Positions 16,008 through 26,101 of a DNA stretch of 64,000 nucleotides are shown piece by piece. The stretch lies in assembly GCA_017502875.1 (NCBI GenBank), contig JAFVUF010000015.1:43796-107795 (forward strand), written 5' to 3'. A program made the translations under genes and the position numbers. Source of the DNA: Clostridia bacterium (GTDB lineage Bacteria > Bacillota > Clostridia > Oscillospirales > CAG-272). Below the pieces are notes generated by a model, which was not told the DNA's origin, did not search any database, and worked only from the letters and a program-made list of their open reading frames with translations. Position 1 is the first letter of the stretch; each line of letters starts with the position of its first letter.

Positions 16008-18782
16008 TTATCTTTCGTCTTTAAACAGGTCTTTACCGCAGCAGCGCTTGAATTTCTTTCCGCTGCCGCAGGGGCAGGGAGCGTTTTTGGCGACGCCGTT
16101 CTGCTTGTTTACAGTCGGACGCTTCTTTTCCGCTTTTGACGGGTCGGTAAAGTTATCTCCCGTAACCTTCGCTACCTCTCTGCGCTCGATTGTTGCGGCA
16201 GGAACGGCGGAAAGAAGCTGCTTTACAGTAGATACCTTTATATCGTTTATCATCTCGTCGAACATATCGGCGCTTACGATACGGAATTCGTTTATGGGGT
16301 TACGCTGAGCGTAGGCGTGGAGTCCTATTCCGCCCTTTATATCGTCAACCGCGTCTATGTGGTCTATCCACTTTGAGTCAACGTTTTTAAGGAGAATAAC
16401 TCTTTCGACTTCCTTAAGATTTTCCCCAAACAGCTCCTGCTTCTGATTATAGAGTTTTTCGGCTCGGTTAAGCAGCTCCGCTTCAATATCCGACGGCTCG
16501 ATTTCCTCAAGCTCCTCCTCGGAATATTTGAAATCGTTTATGCCACAGAGCAGACCGAGGAAGCGCGCGCGGAGCTCGTCAAGTCTCCAAGCCTCTCTTT
16601 CGTCCTCGGGAAGAAGCTCCGACACAGCGCCCTTTATCGTGGACTCTATCATACCCTTTATCTTTTCGCTGAGGTCGGCGCCGTCAAGCACCTCGTCTCT
16701 TTGCTTATAGATTATTTTTCTCTGCTCGTTCATTATATCGTCGTAGCTCAGAACGTTCTTTCTGCGCTGGAAGTTATGCCCTTCAAGCTGTCTTTGAGCC
16801 TTTTCGATAGCGCCGGAAAGTATTCCAGCCTCGATGGCGTCGTCTCCGATGCCGAGCTTTTGAACCATTCCGATAACTCTTTCGCTTCCGAAAAGTCGCA
16901 TAAGGTCGTCCTCAAGCGCTATAAAGAAGCGGCTTTCTCCCGGGTCGCCCTGACGTCCCGCGCGTCCGCGGAGCTGATTGTCTATACGTCTGCTCTCGTG
17001 GCGCTCCGTACCGACTATAAACAGTCCGCCCGCTTCCTTTACCTGCTCGGCAAGCGGCTCGATTACAGCCTTGTGTCTTTCGTAAAGCTCCCTGAACACC
17101 TTTCGCGCGGCAAGAACCTCGTCGCTTACGTTAAGCGACGAGCCGACAGCGGCTCCGATAAGCTCCTCGGTATAAAGAGGGAAGCCGGTTTCGGGGTCGG
17201 TCATCTTACGCATTTCCTGCTTTGCCAGGTGCTCCGCGTTGCCGCCGAGCATAATATCCGTTCCGCGTCCAGCCATGTTGGTAGCGATTGTTACCGAGCC
17301 GAGCTTACCCGCTTCGGCTACTATCTCCGCCTCTCGCTCATGCTGCTTGGCGTTCAGAACCTTATGGGGAATTCCTATTTTGCCGAGCATCTTTGAAAGC
17401 AGCTCGGATTTGTCTACCGAAACCGTACCGACAAGCACCGGTTGTCCCTTTTCATGACATTCCTTTATCTGATTACAGATAGCCTTGTATTTTGCCTCGA
17501 CTGTTCCGTAGACTCTGTCCCTGTGGTCAATTCTGATCATAGGCTTGTTGGTCGGAATCTCAACGACGTCAAGCTCATATATCTCGCGGAATTCCATCTC
17601 CTCGGTCAGCGCCGTACCGGTCATTCCGGAAAGCTTTTTGTAAAGACGGAAGTAGTTCTGGAAGGTGATGGTGGCGAGTGTTTTTGATTCCTTCTGAATC
17701 TTAACGTTTTCCTTTGCCTCGATAGCCTGGTGCAGTCCGTCGCTGTAACGTCTTCCGGGCATAAGTCTGCCCGTAAATGAGTCTACTATTATGACCTTGC
17801 CCTTGTCAACTATATAATCGTCGTCCCTTATCATAATAGCTCTTGCCCGTATCGCCTGATTGATATGGTGCGTTATGATTGCGTTTTCGGGGTCGGAGAG
17901 GTTCTCGATACCGAAGAATTTTTCCGCCTTCTTGACACCCGCAGCCGTTAAAACGGTGGAGCGAGCCTTTTCGTCTACCGTGTAGTCGTATTCACTCTCG
18001 ATACCCTCGTCAAGTATCTTGGAATCCATTTCTTTTATTCGGAACTCTTTAAGAGAACGCGCGAATTTACACGCCTTTTGATAAATGTCGGTGGCTTCCT
18101 CGCCCGCGCCCGAAATAATAAGGGGGGTTCTTGCCTCGTCGATAAGAATGGAGTCCACCTCGTCAACGATAGCGAAGGCGTGGCCTCTCTGTACCTTTCT
18201 GTCCTTGTAGATGACCATGTTGTCGCGCAGATAGTCGAAGCCGAACTCATTATTGGTTCCGTAGGTTATATCGCACCCGTAAGCCTCTTTTTTCTCCTCT
18301 TTGGTCTGGTCGTGAATGATAAGACCGGTGGTCATACCCATAAATCCGTAGACTCTGCCCATCTCCTCGCTTCCGACTCTGGCGAGGTATTCGTTTACGG
18401 TAACTATGTGGACGCCGTTACCCGCAAGGGCGTTAAGGTAGGCGGGGAGAACCGCGACGAGAGTTTTACCCTCGCCCGTTTTCATCTCGGCAATTCTACC
18501 CTGATGAAGCACTATGCCGCCTATAAGCTGGACTCGGAACGGACGTTTGCCGAGAACTCTGTCCGCCGCCTCTCTTACCGCCGCGAAGGCGTCGGGAAGG
18601 ATATCGTCAAGCGTCTCGCCATCTGCTAAGCGTCCTTTGAGCAGCTCAGTAACCGAGCGAAGCTCGCCGTCGGTCATAGCGGCGTACTTGTCCGCTAACG
18701 CCTCAATCTCATTTACCGTACTGTTCAGATGCTTTATCTGTCTTTCGCTATACGTTCCGAACATTTTTGTAAAAAGCCCCAT
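16008..18782 (-). CDS. secA: Preprotein translocase ATPase SecA
   Basis: SecA is the motor that drives unfolded preproteins through the SecYEG channel. The 924-residue product has the first nucleotide-binding domain with Walker A KTGEGKTL and Walker B DEVDSILIDEA. The preprotein-crosslinking domain, the second motor domain (ATNMAGRGTDI, QLRGRAGRQGDPG) and helical scaffold follow. It ends in a C-terminal zinc-binding tail CPCGSGKKFKRCC that contacts SecB or ribosomes in other bacteria. The ATG at 18782 is chosen because GGAG is 8 bases upstream; a GTG three codons earlier overlaps that site. It heads a probable operon with two membrane proteins and dnaE. Confidence 0.96.
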   Translation of the reverse strand: MGLFTKMFGTYSERQIKHLNSTVNEIEALADKYAAMTDGELRSVTELLKGRLADGETLDDILPDAFAAVREAADRVLGKRPFRVQLIGGIVLHQGRIAEMKTGEGKTLVAVLPAYLNALAGNGVHIVTVNEYLARVGSEEMGRVYGFMGMTTGLIIHDQTKEEKKEAYGCDITYGTNNEFGFDYLRDNMVIYKDRKVQRGHAFAIVDEVDSILIDEARTPLIISGAGEEATDIYQKACKFARSLKEFRIKEMDSKILDEGIESEYDYTVDEKARSTVLTAAGVKKAEKFFGIENLSDPENAIITHHINQAIRARAIMIRDDDYIVDKGKVIIVDSFTGRLMPGRRYSDGLHQAIEAKENVKIQKESKTLATITFQNYFRLYKKLSGMTGTALTEEMEFREIYELDVVEIPTNKPMIRIDHRDRVYGTVEAKYKAICNQIKECHEKGQPVLVGTVSVDKSELLSKMLGKIGIPHKVLNAKQHEREAEIVAEAGKLGSVTIATNMAGRGTDIMLGGNAEHLAKQEMRKMTDPETGFPLYTEELIGAAVGSSLNVSDEVLAARKVFRELYERHKAVIEPLAEQVKEAGGLFIVGTERHESRRIDNQLRGRAGRQGDPGESRFFIALEDDLMRLFGSERVIGMVQKLGIGDDAIEAGILSGAIEKAQRQLEGHNFQRRKNVLSYDDIMNEQRKIIYKQRDEVLDGADLSEKIKGMIESTIKGAVSELLPEDEREAWRLDELRARFLGLLCGINDFKYSEEELEEIEPSDIEAELLNRAEKLYNQKQELFGENLKEVERVILLKNVDSKWIDHIDAVDDIKGGIGLHAYAQRNPINEFRIVSADMFDEMINDIKVSTVKQLLSAVPAATIERREVAKVTGDNFTDPSKAEKKRPTVNKQNGVAKNAPCPCGSGKKFKRCCGKDLFKDER

Positions 18783-18901
18783 TATATACACTCCTTAAAC
18801 GAAGAATTAACCTATAATTAAGTCTATTATACAAACATAATATAATAAAAAATACGACTTACTGATAATATTTTGTAAATATTAAAGAAATCAGATGCTA
18901 A

Positions 18902-18934
18902 AAAAGCGTTATTCTTGTCAAGAACAACGCTTTT
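18902..18934 (-). terminator. Terminator of the lepA-hemW-trmL unit
   Basis: AAAAGCGTT (minus strand, from 18934) pairs with AACGCTTTT (from 18910), with an inner TTCTTG/CAAGAA-like stem, followed by a T-run on the minus strand. Confidence 0.7.
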
Positions 18935-18989
18935 AGTGATGTTTTTTGCATAAGCAAAAGTGATGTTTACGCTTTGCGTAAGTGATGTT
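18935..18989. repeat. Three AGTGATGTT repeats alternating with small hairpins
   Basis: AGTGATGTT occurs at 18935-18943, 18959-18967 and 18981-18989. Between and after the copies sit short self-complementary units (GCATAAGC, ACGCTTTGCGT, GCCTTTGGC). The periods are 24 and 22 bases. It lies between the trmL stop and the terminator, so it would be in the 3' end of the trmL mRNA. Confidence 0.7.
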
Positions 18990-19011
18990 CTGCCTTTGGC
19001 GGATAAGTTGC

Positions 19012-19479
19012 TTAGCTAAGCTCGGGATATCCCAGCTGCCGAAGCACCTCGTAAGCGCCAATCGCAACCGAGTTTGACAGGTTTAGGCATCGAAGCTCAT
19101 CGCGCATAGGTATTCTGACGGCGCGGTCAAGGTTCTCCTCAACGAGAGCCTTTGGCAGCCCCGCGGTCTCCTTACCGAAAACAAGGAAGCAACGCTTTGG
19201 GTAGACTATCTCACTGTGCGCCTTGTGCGCCTTGGTAGAGAAGAAGTAGAGATTTTCGTTTCTGTTTATTTGCAAAAACTGTTCAAGACTGTCGTAATAG
19301 GTGATGTCAAGCTTATCCCAATAATCAAGCCCCGCGCGTTTAAGCTTTCTGTCGTCGATTTCAAAGCCCATGGGCTTGACGAGGTGTAGCGCCGCGCCCG
19401 TAACGGCGCAGGTACGAGCGACGTTGCCCGTGTTTTGAGGTATTTCGGGCTCGACGAGAACAAGATTAAGGTCAGCCAT
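19012..19479 (-). CDS. trmL: tRNA (cytidine/uridine-34 2'-O)-methyltransferase TrmL
   Basis: TrmL methylates the ribose at wobble position 34 of certain leucine tRNAs using S-adenosylmethionine. The 155-residue protein is a minimal SPOUT (trefoil-knot) enzyme without extra domains. The family signatures are NLVLVEPEIPQNTGNVARTCA near the N-terminus, the FGKETAGLP segment, and the knot-forming IPMRDELRCLNLSNSVAI stretch near the C-terminus. It starts 13 bases after hemW in the same direction. The 3' end overlaps a 12-base palindrome (GCTTAGCTAAGC) and leads into the AGTGATGTT repeat array. Confidence 0.94.
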   Translation of the reverse strand: MADLNLVLVEPEIPQNTGNVARTCAVTGAALHLVKPMGFEIDDRKLKRAGLDYWDKLDITYYDSLEQFLQINRNENLYFFSTKAHKAHSEIVYPKRCFLVFGKETAGLPKALVEENLDRAVRIPMRDELRCLNLSNSVAIGAYEVLRQLGYPELS

Positions 19480-19491
19480 TTTTGTATCCTT

Positions 19492-20622
19492 TCAAAATAG
19501 TATTTCCGACAGAACGGTATTTGAAACGTCAAAGCCCTTCTCGGTGAAAAACACCCGTCCGTCCCTAATTTCCATAAATCCGCTTTCAATGTATTTTTTG
19601 CAACGATCTAAGTAGAATTCGGCGTTACGGGTGCGCTCGAATAGCTCTTTTACGGAAAATCCGTCGGTCAGTCGGAGCGAAAGCATAACGAACTCCTTTT
19701 CCTTGTCCGTCTCGCTTAACGTTTCCTCAACAGTTATGAGCGAGTCAAAATCCTTTGCGCTTAGGAAGCTCTCGGTGTTTTCCTCGCAGTAAAAGCGCTG
19801 TGAGTTAAAATATGAGTAAGCGCCCGTGCCAAAGCCGAGATACTCACGCGCCGACCAGTAGCCGAGATTATGACGGCATTTTTTGCCTTCTCTCGCGAAG
19901 TTAGATATTTCGTACCGCGAATAGCCTGCTTTTGATAGCAGAGAAATACCCTTTGAATACATTGAAACACATTCGTTTTCGTCGGGGAAAACGTATTTAT
20001 CTCTGTTTTTGCAGAGAGGCGTGCCTTCCTCCAGCTGAAGTCCGTAAACCGATATATGCTCGGGAGATAGCTCTGTTACGGCTTTTAAGGTGCTCAGAAA
20101 GCTCTGCTCGGTTTGCGACGGTACTCCGTACATTACGTCAACGCTTACGTTGTCAAATCCGCATTTACGGGTTAGCTCAAATGCTTTTTTTGCGTCATCG
20201 AAGGAGTGTATTCTGCCGAGCAGATTAAGCTCGTTTTCGTTTGAGCTCTGTATACCGATACTGAGTCTGTTCACGCCGAACAGCTTCAGCGTTCTCAGCT
20301 TGTTTTCGTCAAACGTCTTTGGATTCGCTTCAACGGTGAATTCACAGTCGCAGGTTAGCTCAAAGGTGTTTTTTAGCGAGGTTATCAGCCGTACGAGCTG
20401 CTCGGCTTTCAGTGTTGTGGGCGTACCGCCGCCGATGAATACCGAGCTTACGCTAAGCTCGCCGTACTTCTTTTTTGCCCACTCAAATTGTCGGATAAGC
20501 GCCGATACGTACTGCTCCCTGATTTCATCTCCGTGGCGCTCTTGGGGAAGCGAATAAAAGTCGCAGTACGCGCATTTGCTTACGCAGAATGGAATATGAA
20601 TATATATGCCTATGTTTTTCAT
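19492..20622 (-). CDS. hemW: HemW-type radical SAM protein (CPO-III-like)
   Basis: The 376-residue protein is a radical S-adenosylmethionine enzyme with CVSKCAYCDF (around residue 13), which places three cluster cysteines in CxxxCxxC. The following residue is Phe rather than the Cys found in true coproporphyrinogen oxidase HemN. This and the shorter length indicate HemW, which binds heme and is thought to insert it into proteins. GGGTPT and the C-terminal HemN_C domain are present. The start lacks a clear ribosome binding site. It sits between lepA and trmL, all on the minus strand, an arrangement often seen in Firmicutes. Confidence 0.92.
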   Translation of the reverse strand: MKNIGIYIHIPFCVSKCAYCDFYSLPQERHGDEIREQYVSALIRQFEWAKKKYGELSVSSVFIGGGTPTTLKAEQLVRLITSLKNTFELTCDCEFTVEANPKTFDENKLRTLKLFGVNRLSIGIQSSNENELNLLGRIHSFDDAKKAFELTRKCGFDNVSVDVMYGVPSQTEQSFLSTLKAVTELSPEHISVYGLQLEEGTPLCKNRDKYVFPDENECVSMYSKGISLLSKAGYSRYEISNFAREGKKCRHNLGYWSAREYLGFGTGAYSYFNSQRFYCEENTESFLSAKDFDSLITVEETLSETDKEKEFVMLSLRLTDGFSVKELFERTRNAEFYLDRCKKYIESGFMEIRDGRVFFTEKGFDVSNTVLSEILF

Positions 20623-20768
20623 AACTAATGTCCGCTTGAGGTGGTTATAGTCTTTTTATGAGGGCTAAATGCTCAGTTTTCGCGGAAATGCTTGCTGAGC
20701 AAACCCGTAAGGAAGCTTTAGCTTCAAACGGTTATCAAAAAAATCGAGCGTTTTCACATTCAGGAGGA

Positions 20769-22580
20769 TTAATTATCGTCGAGCTTGAGGACAGCCATAA
20801 ACGCCTCAGGGGTAACCTCAACCGTACCAAGCTTACGCATTTTCTTTTTGCCCTCCTTCTGCTTTTCAAGCAGCTTCTTTTTACGGGTAATATCTCCGCC
20901 GTAGCACTTGGCGAGAACGTCCTTACGCATTGCCTTAACAGTCTCACGCGCTATTACTTTGCCGCCTATCGCCGCCTGTATCGGTATCTCAAAAAGGGCG
21001 CGCGGGATATTTTCCTTGAGCTTTTCCGCTATACGTCTGGCTCTCGCGTAAGCCTTTTCCTCGTGAACGATAAACGAAAGGGCGTCCACGGGGTCTCCGT
21101 TAAGCAAGAAATCAAGCTTAACAAGCTTGGACGGATAATAACCGAGCAGCTCGTAATCAAGCGAGGCGTAGCCTCTGCTTCGGCTTTTGAGGGCGTCGAA
21201 GAAATCGTAGATTATTTCGTTTAAGGGCAGATGGTAATGAAGCTCGGTTCTCGTCTTGTCCAGATACTTCATATCAATAAAAATTCCGCGTCTGTCCTGA
21301 CACAGATCCATTATTCCGCCCACGTACTCAACGGGCGTTATTATACTCGCCTTGACCATAGGCTCGTAAGCCTTTTCTATTTCATCACCCGTCGGATAGT
21401 TCGAGGGGTTGTCTATGAATACGGTAGAGCCGTCCTTGCAGTCGATTTTGTATATAACGCTCGGTGCGGTAGTGATGATATCAAGGTTAAACTCACGCTC
21501 AAGACGCTCCTGAATTATCTCCATATGGAGCAGTCCGAGGAAGCCGCAGCGGAAGCCGAATCCGAGCGCAATCGAGGTTTCGGGTTCGAAGGAAAGCGCC
21601 GCGTCGTTTAACTGAAGCTTGATAAGCGCCTCGCGTAAATCCTCATATTTCGCTCCGTCCTCAGGGTAAATACCCGAATACACCATCGGGTTGACCTTTT
21701 TGAATCCGGGCATAGCCTCGCTTGCGGGATTTTCGACGAGAGTTATCGTATCGCCGACTTGCGTGTCGGAAAGCGTTTTGATGGAAGCGGTGATATAACC
21801 TACCTCGCCCGCCTTGACGCTCTCGCCGCTTGAAAGTCCGAAGGGCTCAAGCGAGCCGACGTCGGTAACGTCAAAGACCGCGCCCGTGCTCATCATTTTT
21901 ATCTTATCGCCCGCCTTGACGCATCCGTCGAAAACTCTTACGAGCACCACGACACCGAGGTAGGAATCGTAATAGGAGTCAAAAATCAGAGCTTTAAGAG
22001 GCGCGTTTTCATCGCCCTTTGGCGCGGGTATCTGCTCAACGACAGCGGATAGCACAGAATCAATGTTAAGCCCCGTTTTCGCTGAAACGGCAGGACAGTC
22101 CTCAGCCGGAATACCGATAACGTCCTCAATTTCGCTTCTCGCTCGGTCAAGGTCGGCGGAGGGAAGGTCCATTTTATTTACTACGGGAACGACCTCAAGG
22201 TCTGCGTCTATCGCAAGATAGGCGTTAGCGAGCGTCTGCGCCTCGACACCCTGAGTGGCGTCTACGATAAGAAGCGCGCCCTCGCAGGCGTTGAGGGAAC
22301 GGCTGACCTCGTAATTGAAGTCAACGTGGCCGGGGGTATCTATAAGGTTGAGGATATAGTCCTGTCCGTCTGTATGGGTGTAGCGCATACGTACGGCGCG
22401 CGCTTTTATCGTTATTCCGCGCTCCTTTTCCAGCTCCATATTGTCAAGCACCTGCTCCTCCATTTCGCGCGAGGTAACGGTCTTGGTCGCTTCAAGCAGA
22501 CGGTCAGCTAAGGTGGACTTGCCGTGGTCGATATGAGCGATTATAGAAAAATTTCTGATGTGCTTCTGGCGTTCGGTCAT
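20769..22580 (-). CDS. lepA: Elongation factor 4 (LepA)
   Basis: LepA is a ribosome-bound GTPase that affects translation initiation and ribosome assembly or back-translocation. The 603-residue protein has G1 AHIDHGKST (residues 15-23), DTPGH, NKMD, EF-G-like domains II, III and V, and the LepA-specific C-terminal domain with the basic end [17 protein letters not shown]. The ATG at 22580 fits the usual N-terminus ([14 protein letters not shown]) and follows AAAGG at 9 bases; an ATG twelve codons upstream has no such site. It leads the lepA-hemW-trmL set. Confidence 0.95.
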   Translation of the reverse strand: MTERQKHIRNFSIIAHIDHGKSTLADRLLEATKTVTSREMEEQVLDNMELEKERGITIKARAVRMRYTHTDGQDYILNLIDTPGHVDFNYEVSRSLNACEGALLIVDATQGVEAQTLANAYLAIDADLEVVPVVNKMDLPSADLDRARSEIEDVIGIPAEDCPAVSAKTGLNIDSVLSAVVEQIPAPKGDENAPLKALIFDSYYDSYLGVVVLVRVFDGCVKAGDKIKMMSTGAVFDVTDVGSLEPFGLSSGESVKAGEVGYITASIKTLSDTQVGDTITLVENPASEAMPGFKKVNPMVYSGIYPEDGAKYEDLREALIKLQLNDAALSFEPETSIALGFGFRCGFLGLLHMEIIQERLEREFNLDIITTAPSVIYKIDCKDGSTVFIDNPSNYPTGDEIEKAYEPMVKASIITPVEYVGGIMDLCQDRRGIFIDMKYLDKTRTELHYHLPLNEIIYDFFDALKSRSRGYASLDYELLGYYPSKLVKLDFLLNGDPVDALSFIVHEEKAYARARRIAEKLKENIPRALFEIPIQAAIGGKVIARETVKAMRKDVLAKCYGGDITRKKKLLEKQKEGKKKMRKLGTVEVTPEAFMAVLKLDDN

Positions 22581-22749
22581 ACTGTGTAACCTTTCGTATA
22601 ATTTTTCAATGTTCATTATACCTCATTTTATTCCGAAAATCAAGAGTTTTTTAAATTTCGGCGCTTCAAAACGGCTTGAAAACAGGAAAATGAACCAAAA
22701 ATGATAAAAGTGTATAATAATGATGAAGAAAAATTGTGCAAAAAGGAAA

Positions 22750-22778
22750 TTGAAATTATTTGAAGAAAGGTATATAAT
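22750..22778 (+). promoter_or_regulatory. sigma-A promoter of the liv operon
   Basis: TTGAAA (22750-22755), 17 bases, TATAAT (22773-22778), 51 bases before the substrate-binding protein gene. Confidence 0.75.
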
Positions 22779-22829
22779 GTATTTAATATTTTGCGTATAT
22801 ACGCGCAATAAAAGCAAAGGAGAAAGATT

Positions 22830-24005
22830 ATGAAGCTTTCAAAAAGAATTTTAGCACTCGCTCTTGCGGTAGTAACAGCTGTTTCAGTATTCAGCTTTGC
22901 TTCCTGTTCGGGCGACGACATTGAGGTTCCCGAGTTCTCCGCCGAGACCATTAAGATCGGCGTGTCCGGACCTCTTACCGGCGCTGCCGCGGTTTACGGT
23001 CAGGCTGTTTACAACGGCGCAAGACTCGCTATTCACGAGATAAACGAGGCTGGCGGACTTGACGGAACTCTGTTCTCGTTCGAGATGTTCGACGATACCC
23101 ACGATCCGACCAAGGTTGCTACCGGTTACGCATCTCTTACCGGAAAGGGTATGCAGCTCTCTCTCGGAACCGTAACCACAGGCCCCGGCCTTGAGTTCAA
23201 GGAGCTCTCCAAGACCAATATGTTCGTTCTCACTCCCTCCGCGTCCGGCGACAAGATTCCTGAGTACGCAAACGCATACCAGATGTGCTTTGCTGACGGT
23301 AATCAGGGTAAGGTTGCCGCTGAGTACGTTAACTCCCTCTGTCTTACCAAGATCGGTATCTTCTACAAGACCGACGAGGACTACTCCAAGGGTATTTACG
23401 ATCAGTTCAAGGCTAACCTCAGCTCCAGCATACAGACAGTTGAGGCAAGCTTCACCGATTCCAACGCTACCGACTTCAGCACCCAGATAGACACCCTTAA
23501 GGATTGTACCTTCATCTTCATGCCTATCTATTACACCCCCGCCTCGCTCTTCATGACTCAGGCTAAGGACAAGATAGCTAAGAACGCAACCTACTACGGC
23601 TGCGACGGCTTCGACGGCATTGAGAGCGCAGAGGGCTTCGATATCACCACCATTCCTCAGAATGTCAGCATGCTCTCTCACTTCAACTCCAAGGCTGAGA
23701 GCGGAGCCGCTAAGGATTTCGTAACCAAGTACACCGATATATTCGGCGCTGATACTCTTAATCAGTTCGGAGCGTCGGCTTACGACTGTGTGTACGCCAT
23801 ATTCAATGCCCTTAAGGCTGCAAAGGCCGCGGGCAAGACTGTTGACGGAAGCACCAGCTCCGCTGATATGCTCGCTATACTCACCGAGCAGTTTAACGGC
23901 GGCTTCACCTATTCCGGTGTAACCGGCGACAATATCAAGTGGGAGCCCACCGGATACGTTAACAAGGGCGCTGTTCCCTACACCATAAAGGAAGCTAACG
24001 AATAA
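22830..24005 (+). CDS. livJ: Branched-chain amino acid ABC transporter, substrate-binding lipoprotein
   Basis: This protein captures substrate outside the membrane for the Liv-type importer encoded just downstream. The 391-residue product starts with a lipoprotein signal peptide whose lipobox ends at C26 (FASC). The mature part has the two-lobed Leu/Ile/Val-binding fold (periplasmic-binding protein type 1), with IKIGVSGPLTGAAAVYGQ near the start and DTHDPTKVATGYASL. It would be tethered to the outer face of the membrane. A hairpin without a strong T-run separates it from livH. The ligand may be Leu, Ile, Val or another compound; sequence alone does not decide. Confidence 0.93.
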   Translation: MKLSKRILALALAVVTAVSVFSFASCSGDDIEVPEFSAETIKIGVSGPLTGAAAVYGQAVYNGARLAIHEINEAGGLDGTLFSFEMFDDTHDPTKVATGYASLTGKGMQLSLGTVTTGPGLEFKELSKTNMFVLTPSASGDKIPEYANAYQMCFADGNQGKVAAEYVNSLCLTKIGIFYKTDEDYSKGIYDQFKANLSSSIQTVEASFTDSNATDFSTQIDTLKDCTFIFMPIYYTPASLFMTQAKDKIAKNATYYGCDGFDGIESAEGFDITTIPQNVSMLSHFNSKAESGAAKDFVTKYTDIFGADTLNQFGASAYDCVYAIFNALKAAKAAGKTVDGSTSSADMLAILTEQFNGGFTYSGVTGDNIKWEPTGYVNKGAVPYTIKEANE

Positions 24006-24030
24006 TTCGGTAAATTACGTACAATGGCGG

Positions 24031-24061
24031 TTTGCCGGCGCGGTTCATACGTGCCGGCAAA
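24031..24061 (+). terminator. Intra-operon hairpin between livJ and livH
   Basis: A perfect 9-bp stem TTTGCCGGC / GCCGGCAAA (24031-24039 with 24053-24061) lacks a T-tract. It is more likely a partial terminator or mRNA-stabilising structure than a full stop. Confidence 0.55.
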
Positions 24062-24099
24062 TTCTTGTCATAAGTTTTAGATAAGGATAAGCTTAAAAA

Positions 24100-24978
24100 A
24101 TGGAATTTATATCGACACTGCTTAACGGATTGAGCAGCGGCGGCACATACGCGATGATAGCGCTGGGCTACACCATGGTCTACGGAATAGCGAAGATGCT
24201 TAACTTCGCCCACGGAGACGTCATAATGGTCGGCGGATACATCATGTACGTTATGATGCTTCTGCTTTCTCAGAACGTATTCTTAGGTATCGCCGTTGCG
24301 GTGGTATTCTGCGTTCTGCTTGGAATCCTTGTTGAGCGACTTGCTTACAGACCGCTTCGCGGCGCGTCGCCTCTGGCGGTGCTCATAACCGCTATCGGAG
24401 TAAGCTACCTCTTTCAGAGCCTTGCGCTCATAGTATTTAAATCCTCGCCTAAGATGCTCTCTGTGCTTCAAATATCCGGTGCTCTTAAGCTTGGTAAGCT
24501 CTCTGTTGATTACAGCACTATCGTTACCCTCGCGGTAGCCGCGGCGGTAATGACCGCGCTTACCCTTTTTGTCAAAAAGACAAAGACGGGAAGAGCGATG
24601 GTGGCGGTTTCTGAGGACAGAGACGCGGCTAAGCTTATGGGTATAAACGTTAATTTCATAATCATGATAACGTTTGCCATCGGCTCTGGTCTTGCGGCGC
24701 TTGCGGGTGTGTTTATGCTTATGAAGGCGCCCAGCCTTTCAAACACCTTCGGAGCTATGCCCGGTATCAAGGCGTTTACCGCGGCGGTCATAGGCGGAAT
24801 AGGCTCTATTCCCGGCGCTATGGTCGGAGGAATACTTCTCGGAGTAATTGAGGCGATATCCTTCAAGATACCGCTTATCGCTCCCTATACCGACGCTATT
24901 GAGTTTTCAATACTTATTATAATTCTCCTTGTAAAGCCTACGGGCTTGCTCGGAAAGAGAAGAAGGGAGAAGGTGTAA
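24100..24978 (+). CDS. livH: Branched-chain amino acid ABC permease LivH
   Basis: One of two membrane subunits of the Liv importer. The 292-residue protein has about eight membrane helices and the LivH landmarks: LLNGLSSGGTYAMIALGYTMVYGI at the N-terminus, a Gly-rich LNFAHGD, and the cytoplasmic loop AVSEDRDAAKLMGIN that contacts the ATPases. It begins 94 bases after livJ and ends 1 base before livM, indicating tight translational coupling with livM. Confidence 0.94.
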   Translation: MEFISTLLNGLSSGGTYAMIALGYTMVYGIAKMLNFAHGDVIMVGGYIMYVMMLLLSQNVFLGIAVAVVFCVLLGILVERLAYRPLRGASPLAVLITAIGVSYLFQSLALIVFKSSPKMLSVLQISGALKLGKLSVDYSTIVTLAVAAAVMTALTLFVKKTKTGRAMVAVSEDRDAAKLMGINVNFIIMITFAIGSGLAALAGVFMLMKAPSLSNTFGAMPGIKAFTAAVIGGIGSIPGAMVGGILLGVIEAISFKIPLIAPYTDAIEFSILIIILLVKPTGLLGKRRREKV

Positions 24979-24979
24979 T

Positions 24980-26101
24980 ATGGCTAACATAAAATGGAAG
25001 CGCTATCTCAATTACATTGTTATATCCGCGTTGGCTGTTCTCTTTGCCGTTCTCTCTCTTACTGGTACGCTCAAGCTCGGAACGCAGATACTGCTTGAAA
25101 AGATAACCATATCTATTATCCTCGCGGTTTCTCTGAGCATGGTCGTCGGATTCCTCGGCGAGCTTTCACTTGGACACGCCGGATTTATGTGCGTTGGCGC
25201 GTATATCGGCGGTAAGGTTGCATGCCTTGTCGACGGCGACGGAAACAGTCATCTCATTCTGATTACGGCGATACTTGTCGGCGGAGTGGTAGCCGCTATA
25301 TGTGGATTTATTATCGGACTTCCCGCGCTTCGTCTTAAAGGGGATTATTTAGCTATCGTTACTCTTGCCTTCGGTGAGATAGTAAGATCGCTTTTCCTCA
25401 ACTCCACTCCTGAGAGCTTCGGCTCTACGCTCGGTCTGAAAACCCCCAGATACGACAGCAGATTTCTGCTTATCTACGGCTTTGTATTCGTGCTTATAGC
25501 TCTCGCGGTCATACAGAACCTTATCAAGAGTAAGCACGGACGCGCGATAACCGCGATAAGAGATAACGAGATAGCGGCTAAGGCTACTGGTATCAATATC
25601 ACCAAATATAAGCTTTTAGTTTTCATAGTTTCGGCGTTCTTTGCGGGCGTTGCGGGCGTTCTTTTTAGCCACGCGAACTATACCGTTCAGTCCAAGACCT
25701 TTGACTATAACTATTCGATAGAGATACTCGTTATGGTCGTTCTCGGCGGAATGGGAAGCATAAACGGAGCTATAATTTCCGCTACGCTTATCACCTTCTT
25801 AAACGAAGAGCTTACTACTATTTTAACAGGTGAGCTTTCGGTACTGAAGGATCTACTCTATGCGCTTATCCTCATACTCCTCATAATCTATAACAACGCC
25901 CCTGCGCTTAAAGGCGTCAGAGAGAAGTACAATCTCCGCGCGTTTGTCGGTAAGATACGTAAGCACGATCCTGCCGCCGATAAGGACGACGAGGCGAAGT
26001 GGCACAGAGTTCCCACTAAGATAGACATGAATGAGGTTCTTTCCACAGACTTGGTGGTTAAGGAAAGCCGCGCGGAAAAAGGCGACAGGGGAGGTAAATG
26101 A
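24980..26101 (+). CDS. livM: Branched-chain amino acid ABC permease LivM
   Basis: Second membrane subunit, pairing with LivH. The 373-residue protein has eight to ten helices, the [19 protein letters not shown] motif and the coupling-loop sequence [15 protein letters not shown]. The C-terminal 45 residues are charged and extend beyond a minimal LivM ([17 protein letters not shown]...), probably a cytoplasmic tail. Its stop codon overlaps the livG start (ATGA at 26098-26101). Confidence 0.94.
   Translation: MANIKWKRYLNYIVISALAVLFAVLSLTGTLKLGTQILLEKITISIILAVSLSMVVGFLGELSLGHAGFMCVGAYIGGKVACLVDGDGNSHLILITAILVGGVVAAICGFIIGLPALRLKGDYLAIVTLAFGEIVRSLFLNSTPESFGSTLGLKTPRYDSRFLLIYGFVFVLIALAVIQNLIKSKHGRAITAIRDNEIAAKATGINITKYKLLVFIVSAFFAGVAGVLFSHANYTVQSKTFDYNYSIEILVMVVLGGMGSINGAIISATLITFLNEELTTILTGELSVLKDLLYALILILLIIYNNAPALKGVREKYNLRAFVGKIRKHDPAADKDDEAKWHRVPTKIDMNEVLSTDLVVKESRAEKGDRGGK

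Noticed and set aside
18935-18989. CRISPR-like array
   Set aside because: The AGTGATGTT units are only 9 bases and the spacers 13-15 bases, partly self-complementary. No cas genes are present.
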